Shown: one piece after another, positions 58,227 through 64,000 of the stretch
Position numbering within the stretch: position 1 is the stretch's first letter
Layout of the letters: each line of letters begins with the position of its first letter
Assembly (NCBI GenBank): GCA_963693085.1
Contig: OY856409.1
Location: forward strand, 1,537,417,072 to 1,537,481,071
Source: Alisma plantago-aquatica
Lineage: Eukaryota; Streptophyta; Magnoliopsida; Alismatales; Alismataceae
Reading direction: 5' to 3'
Length of the DNA: 64,000 nt
Position numbers and translations under genes: made by a program
The notes under the pieces: generated by a model
The model's input: only the letters and a program-made list of their open reading frames with translations
Databases searched by the model: none
What the model was told of the DNA's origin: nothing

Positions 58227-60597
58227 GCACTGTGAGCCAATCATCCATGAATCATATTCATAGTGATCTTCAAACATGTCCCACATGTTACTGCGCTCTA
58301 GTGCCAACATGGTGAGAAATGGCAACACCTTCCCAAAGTCTGTACAAATTGCATGTCTCACATCTCTTCGCTGTACGTCACACGTATGAGATGGAGTTGC
58401 CGTAATATGCAATCTAGTATTCCATGCTAATGTTTAGCCACATTGCATGAACAAGGATTCCAGACTTGTCATCAATGAGTGGAATATAAGTTCATCTCAT
58501 GAACTTTCAGATCCATATAGTATCCACTGCTGTTCACTAACACATAGATACTCGACATTTCCTTTTAAATGGCTTTATTGGAACATTTCCAATAATCAAC
58601 AAACTTTCACTTTTATACATCCTATGTATAATTTGCGATTAATTTTCTATCTTTTCGGAAGTTCGCATCAATGTAACTCTTTACATCGAACTCTTCCTTA
58701 TCTCCATAGAACTAGTACTTCACAAGCACTTATCAAGTTCTCATGGTATCCTAGTAACCCTTACTGGAAACAGACAGACATCCACTCGTCATGTCCCACA
58801 TACGAGTTATCAGGATGAGCACATCATATTGCCATGTCCTACATACAAGATGATGAATGCATTTTATACTTGCCATGTCATACATGCAAGATAATGGGAT
58901 TATTACATACATGATAGATCCATATCTATTCTTAATGTTCCCATTCTTCATAAGAATTGGACACTTGGCCTTGGGATACTAACTCCATGTAACATGGACA
59001 AGTTTTCTCCCACTGAATCTGTGCATACTGAACACTTCAGTACAGATTGCCAATGTATGCTTTCTCTTTTCCGGTCAAGAGGTTTTCGAGAACTATCTCT
59101 ATATATCTCTATTCCTATCACATAGGAAACATCTCTATCTTCCTTCAAGATAATTTCCACTTTTGGATTTCTATTTTAGAAAAATTCCATTTCACATCAA
59201 TATGTGGAATGTGAATACGCTCCCACTAAATCACAGATCCCTTCTTTATCTTTGACATATCAGTCAAACCCTTTGACTATATTATCAAAGTAAAGATCCA
59301 ATTTTGAGTTGCTTGTACTCAATCAATCACATTGATTAGTCCATTGTAACTTATAGACTTCATTTGCATTAGTGGATTCACAAACCTTATAGGTTGTGTC
59401 ACGTACACATCCTTGTTTTATTCCTCATAGGAATGCGGTTTTAGTGTCCATATGCCAAATATCCTAGTCATTAAGTTGCAATCAACAAGCATCATCCTTC
59501 TCAAAATGTTATCCATGTGTCTTAACACTTAAGACTCATTTGCACTTATGGATATGATCCAATGAGTGCTACCATCAAGGTCATACCTTATGGTTCACAT
59601 GGATGTCATTTAGGATGTAATGGTCATAAACCATAACTCAAGATTTGGTTCCTCATATTCATCTTGATAGTTGACTCATCATATGAACAACTGATCACAT
59701 AGATAATTGAGGTATATCTGTTAAAATATAAGAAATCACAACCCTTGTGATTCTTAATTTCTTTTATTAGTGTGGGGTATTCATTTATTAAGAAGAATTC
59801 AGTTATTTGATAATCATTCTCTAACTCCTTAGAGTATGATTCCTTCTTGATTCAGACATCACCATGCCTTAATCATGAGTTAACTATGATACACTATCAT
59901 AAACACTCATAAGGATCTCAAACATTTGGTCTAAGTGTTTTATTCATTGATCTCATCAAGAATTAATACTTTACCAAATTTGTACTTCATTTATGATAAT
60001 CTTGAACACTTCAAGATATTCATATTGGTATTTCTCTAAACACCATTTGAAGTATTAGCATTTATTCCAATAGGTATGTAAATACATCACATGTATTATA
60101 CCTAATAGGATAATCACTCTCCCACTACATTAGTGAAGATTGATGAATCATGTCCAAGATATTCATGTCCCTTACTGGTTCTCTAACCAAAAGAGTCTAG
60201 TTTTATCCATCACATGGAAACTAGAAATGAATTTCTCATGATTAATGCTAATTAGATTGTTTGAGTTATCTATAACTTTTAGGTATCGTCTTATCTTGTA
60301 CATATCAAATATCACAAGATAAATAAGGCATTGCCACAAAGATCACATCTTTAAGATTGAAAACACAATTTTATTGATTGCCATCATTGTCATACAATAT
60401 GCAAAAATAAAGTGTTTCTATCTATTGGCAAGTATGAAATAGAAGTTCATAACTGTATTACATGCCTTATAGGCTGAAAATAAACTAAAGTATTCCTATC
60501 TATAAATGCAACACTTGCCCAAAGTAAGAATGCTTTACACTTTACATCTTGATATCATATATCTCAAAAGTGTTACAAGTTTACTTTCATGACACCT
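58227..60597 (-). pseudogene. Pol remnant of the Tork-like element
   Basis: Only about 2.4 kb remain where PR-IN-RT-RNase H would need about 3.5-4 kb. Recognisable on the minus strand are the RT motif IWHMDTKTAFL (59429-59458) and the later RT block SYVIGIEIYRD (59095-59127). A GSIMYV-type stretch near 58890-58925 recalls the RT-RNase H connection. The last part (58230-58300), ending QCKWESVG, recalls the end of the family's pol. Frames change repeatedly and stops are frequent. Protease and integrase were not recognised between 59500 and 60597, so they are deleted or decayed beyond recognition by eye. Confidence 0.72.
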
Positions 60598-61479
60598 TTA
60601 TGTAGAGGCTTCAGTCACCTCCTTCTTCTTTTGTTCTTCCAGGTAGAGAGGACAATTCCTTTTCCAATGTCCTGGCTTTTGACAATGGTGGCAATTTCCT
60701 TTCTTGGTCACGCCTCCCTTGGCCTTGAGAGCTGAAGATGGCTTGGACTCCTGGCTAGCTTCAGAACCTTTCTTAGCTTTGTCCTTGCCCTTGCGCTTGG
60801 ACTTGCCTTTCTTGCTCGTGATCACCATCACGGACTTAGGCTTGTCCTTCTTCATCTGTAACTCGGCTGTCCTCAACATGCCCAACAACTCTGAAAGTGG
60901 CCTATAAAAGTTGTTCATGTTGTAGTTCATCACAAACTGACTGTAAGATTCTGGCAACGATTGCAGTATCACGTCAGTAGCCAACTCTTGGCTCAGTGGG
61001 AATCCCAGTCTCTGCAGGTTCTCCACATACCCAATCATCTTGAGTGTGTGAGGACCAACTGGATCTCCTTCTGTCATGACGCACTTGAACAGCGCCCTAG
61101 AAACATTGTACCTCTCTTGCCGTGCCTGATCTTCATACATGTTCCTGAGATGCTGAATCATCTCTATGACACCCATGTTCTCATGTTGCCTCTGCAACTC
61201 ATGGTTCATTGAACATAGCATCAAGCACTTTGCATCAATGGCATCATCAGAATGCTTCTTGTAAGCATCCCTTTCTGTCTTTGGTGCATTAGGAGCGGGT
61301 TCCTCTGGAATTGGAGTATCCAGGACATAGAGCTTACGCTCTTGAGTGAGAACAATTCTCAATGTCCGATACCAGTTGTGGAAGTTTGTCCCATTCAGCT
61401 TGTCCTTGTCAAGGACCGATCGCAAAGAAAAGTTGTTGTTGTTTGTTGCCATTTGAACTACAAAAAGGAAAATATGCAA
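60598..61479 (-). CDS. Gag of the Tork-like element, fully open
   Basis: Gag of a Ty1/copia element, the capsid protein that packages the element RNA in cytoplasmic particles. The frame is 293 codons from the first Met (61479), but the likely start is Met-10 at 61452, giving MATNNNNFSLRSVLDKDKLN, which matches the family's usual N-terminus. Domains are: an N-terminal copia gag part with NGTNFHNWYRTLR (residues about 29-41); a UBN2-type core (RNMYEDQARQERYNVSRALF, LATDVILQSLPESYSQFV, about residues 112-185); a basic Lys-rich linker (about 215-255); and a zinc knuckle C-x2-C-x4-H-x4-C (CHHCQKPGHWKRNC, about 264-277). It ends in TAA soon after the knuckle, before any protease. No stop or frameshift is present, in contrast to every other coding region here, so it may still be made. 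Confidence 0.9.
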   Translation of the reverse strand: MHIFLFVVQMATNNNNFSLRSVLDKDKLNGTNFHNWYRTLRIVLTQERKLYVLDTPIPEEPAPNAPKTERDAYKKHSDDAIDAKCLMLCSMNHELQRQHENMGVIEMIQHLRNMYEDQARQERYNVSRALFKCVMTEGDPVGPHTLKMIGYVENLQRLGFPLSQELATDVILQSLPESYSQFVMNYNMNNFYRPLSELLGMLRTAELQMKKDKPKSVMVITSKKGKSKRKGKDKAKKGSEASQESKPSSALKAKGGVTKKGNCHHCQKPGHWKRNCPLYLEEQKKKEVTEAST

Positions 61480-62888
61480 TTTTAGTCCAAAAACTCATTT
61501 TTGACTTATTTGATTGATTTGAAAATTTGACGATATAATTAGGCCTTTAATTAATTATCGCTCCCACTATTTTACTTCAAATTGATAGCCCTCACCATCA
61601 ATTTGGAAGATTGCAGCGTACAACCTTCTAGTGGGCAAGATCCTGAAATCCTCTAAGCCATGGACCAGCTAGGGCTGTCACCCACAACATAGATCTCTCA
61701 GGTAGGCAACTTTTGCCAATTGCATCATATGCAACTCTTGATAAGATGTCATATACAACTCCTTGCAATGATCATCTCCATGCCTCAAGGCGCTAGATCC
61801 TATCTAGGTCACCTTGTTAAGTCCGACCCAAAGCAAACACGATGTATATGCACCCTACTTGGGCAGACCCACATATTCATCCTTCACGCTTCCACGAGAT
61901 AGACGGTGCACCACGCTAGGGTGTGCCCACAGTTGGTTGATCAAGCTTTTCACGTGTGTTGCATTTGGAAGGCATCTAAAACTTAATATTTTAATGAGGG
62001 ATTTGGTTTATATATACATATACATATCCAATCACCACAATACATAGTACATATCATATACATGCTATATCCCACAGAAAACATGCACAAACGATAAAAA
62101 GCGATGATTATGGCCATCCTAATGTGATTCCTCGAGCCAAGAGGAATCACGGTCATCTAGGTCTACATCACATGCAACCTGTACAAGATGAACTCTGTGC
62201 CTTGCCATCCGAGTTGATCAATTCATCACATGAATGATCTATACTCTCCAGCCGATCGTCTGGGTGCCACCAGCCAATCGGTTGGCTCCTCCAACCGATC
62301 GGTTCGCCTGGTCGTCGTGCATCTCGTCATGTCCGCCACCCGCTCATCTCGCTCCTCAAACCGGTCATCAACCGATCGATTCACTCCTTGAACCGACCGT
62401 CTAGAAGGTCAACCGATCGGTTCACTCCTTGAACCGACCGTCTGAGCAGTCGTCTTGATGTCTGCCGGTCTTTGACATAACATGAAATAAAATCCTATTC
62501 TATTTATTACATTGCTTTAAAAAGGAAAACCCCAAGTTACATTCGGGGGGAGCAAAGGTAGGAAAGAATCTCGAGTTATTTCGAGTTACATCAGGAATAA
62601 GAGAGGGAAGATCGGTGCGCAGACCGAGATGCAAGCAACCACACAACCAATCACAGATAGGGGTTTATAGGCCATAATCACGCTACACACATCCACCACA
62701 AAACTCGTTTAAGGGCAACGCATATCGAGTGCATTAATAATACATATCATATATGTAATTAGGGATTTGTGGATTTAGGACTGGACATGCATAAAGCCGA
62801 TATTATTCGCATCGCATGCAATAAATAAAGGCGACAAACCAAAATCGATCATATCGATATTCCTAAAATATAGAGCAGTTGACGTGGG
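61480..62888 (-). other. Long 5' leader of the Tork-like element
   Basis: A 1.4-kb leader between primer site and gag with no coding signal. It holds a second palindromic motif array at 62240-62450 and a short (TA) stretch near 62010. Confidence 0.65.
62240..62450. repeat. Palindromic motif array in the leader
   Basis: About eight copies of AACCGATCGGTT-type words, such as GCCGATCG, GCCAATCGGTTGGC, AACCGATCGGTTCG, AACCGGTC, AACCGATCGATTC and AACCGATCGGTTCAC. CTTGAACCGACCGTCT occurs twice, 50 bases apart. It is separate from the LTR array of the same element. Confidence 0.78.
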
Positions 62889-62898
62889 TCTGATACCA
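62889..62898 (-). promoter_or_regulatory. Primer binding site of the Tork-like element
   Basis: The reverse complement is TGGTATCAGA, the initiator-Met site, 1 base from the LTR. Confidence 0.85.
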
Positions 62899-62899
62899 C

Positions 62900-64000
62900 T
62901 TTTGGGTTTTAGGGGAGACAGAGAAGGCAGCGGAAACAAAAAAAATTTCTCCCCCAACCCATACCGAGGAAACGCGTCAACGTCTATATAATAGGAAAGG
63001 ATGGTTTGCGGAATCATACCTTGTCCCGAGGCTTGCTCGACGACAATACCTCACGCAATGTGCGGTCTTCAACTCCGGACTTCGACGGTGTCTGTGCAGC
63101 TCCTGGTTGCACCGGGACTGACAACTCCTACTTGAACCGGACTGTCGGATGATAGTTGTCCTCCTAAGCGGCAGTGTCCTCCCGCCTCTGAAGTAGTCCA
63201 CACGGACCACCTGGAACTCCACACTCCTTGTCCCACAAGGAAGTGGAAGGAGTCGCACCCTCCTGTTGACGTACTAGTCACCAACACACTCTCCTGCCTC
63301 CTGTTGCAACTGCAGTTGTCCTTCCCTTGCTGCACCTCCCTTTTGCGGGAAGCACTTGCTCGGGCTCTCTCACGGTTACCAAAACCAGAGAGAACGACAA
63401 CTTGCAGAGCAACTGGTTGCACTGAGCTGTACTGTGAGAAGCCCCCATATACTCCTATATATAGGAGGGTCATGGGACAAGGTTCTCCATCCCGGGCAAT
63501 GCAGGACTAAAAGCAGGAGTAGAAGGGTTCGGGATTTTCCACAAAAAGCAACCACCTCGCAACCTGAACCGATCGTTTGGGACCCTTGAACCGATCGGTT
63601 CACTCATGAACCTGTCAGTTGGGGTTCCAGGTTGGTTCCCGATTGACTTTCCTTGTTTCTTTCCCAATTGGTATCGAATACCAATATTATTCCCAATCGA
63701 ATTGGGCAATTTGAAACGAAAGGAAAATTCTCACCAATCCTACTTTCCCAAGTTGCTCGATTGCACCAATTGAACCGATCGGTTCAACACTTGAACCGGT
63801 CATTTCACTCTGTGCATGAGCCGATCGGTTCAACAATTGAGCCGACCGGTTCAGCAACCTCAGCCGACCGGTTCATCACATGAACCGACCGGTTGGGAGT
63901 GCAGGTTGTGCAGAATCAGTCAAATGCGATTTCAATCAATCCGATACTCCAATCAATGCGTCCAACACCTTGAACCATACGATATTGAGCCATCGACTGA
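62900..64000 (-). repeat. 5' LTR of the Tork-like element (partial)
   Basis: Matches 56038-57135 closely, with a 9-bp insertion near 62915 and scattered transitions. It includes the TATA box at about 63453-63469 and the palindrome array at 63565-63896. The outer part of U3 and the target duplication lie beyond the window. Confidence 0.9.

Larger units (their letters stand above)
56038..64000 (-). mobile_element. Tork-like copia element with open gag and ruined pol, running off the right edge
   Basis: Minus-strand element: 5' LTR (62900 to beyond 64000), primer site, long leader, gag, pol remnant, polypurine tract, 3' LTR (58215 to 56038). LTRs start TGTTGG and end CCAACA, a perfect 6-bp inverted repeat, apart from one change in the 5' copy. 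The overlapping LTR parts (56038-57135 and 62900-64000) look about 97% alike, so insertion was fairly recent, yet pol is heavily decayed and shortened. This mismatch suggests pol was already defective when the copy was made. Confidence 0.88.

Noticed and set aside
58447..58818. A 123-codon plus-strand frame
   Set aside because: Antisense to the copia pol remnant; no domain.
63356..63883. Open frames of 76-77 codons, one identical to that at 56785-57015
   Set aside because: The identity reflects the LTR pair, not a duplicated gene.

Overview
This is plant nuclear DNA, most likely from an angiosperm with a large, repeat-rich genome. I recognise no cellular gene. Nearly everything that can be identified is retrotransposon sequence: Athila-type and Tekay-type Ty3/gypsy elements, SIRE-like and Tork-like Ty1/copia elements, a LINE remnant and a tRNA-derived SINE. 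Initiator-Met primer sites, CpG/CHG-style decay and long AT-rich stretches all fit silenced intergenic or pericentromeric plant chromatin. Lineage names are read from protein motifs by eye, not from a search.

Layout. (1) 1-6023, minus strand: 5' half of a decayed Athila-like element A (RT, protease, gag, primer site, 5' LTR), running off the left edge. It appears to sit inside the 5' LTR of the next element. (2) 6024-26817, plus strand: Athila-like element B with gag and protease but no RT, RNase H or integrase, plus a post-pol ORF region and two polypurine tracts. (3) 10135-20527, plus strand: a complete Tekay-type chromovirus nested in B, with 2.8-kb LTRs, an exact ATAGA target duplication and one continuous gag-pol frame broken by stops. 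(4) 26818-33650: old repeat debris, microsatellites and a LINE split by a copia solo LTR (31285-33424, TSD GAAGA). (5) 35522-38035: an LTR-like unit with a 42-bp tandem array, then about 40 copies of an AGACCGTTTG-type motif, then a TATA box and three degenerate ~160-bp repeats, abutting (6) a copia RT-RNase H fragment with its 3' LTR (38040 to ~40124). (7) 40177-40341: a SINE with 17-bp target duplications. (8) 45186-50459, minus strand: a SIRE-like element with TSD CACCT, carrying gag but no pol. (9) 50465-56037: LTR-like noncoding sequence with a 1.1-kb degenerate minisatellite. (10) 56038 to the right edge, minus strand: a Tork-like copia element with a fully open 293-codon gag and a ruined pol.

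Themes. Three elements (B, the SIRE-like one and the Tork-like one) keep gag while pol is absent or ruined; only the Tork-like gag is a clean open frame. Several unrelated LTRs carry arrays of short ACCG/CGGT-core motifs, often palindromic and usually just upstream of the TATA box. The Tekay element has a 75-bp, intron-like insert between gag and protease that holds the gag stop codon. These are the most interesting features I can see.
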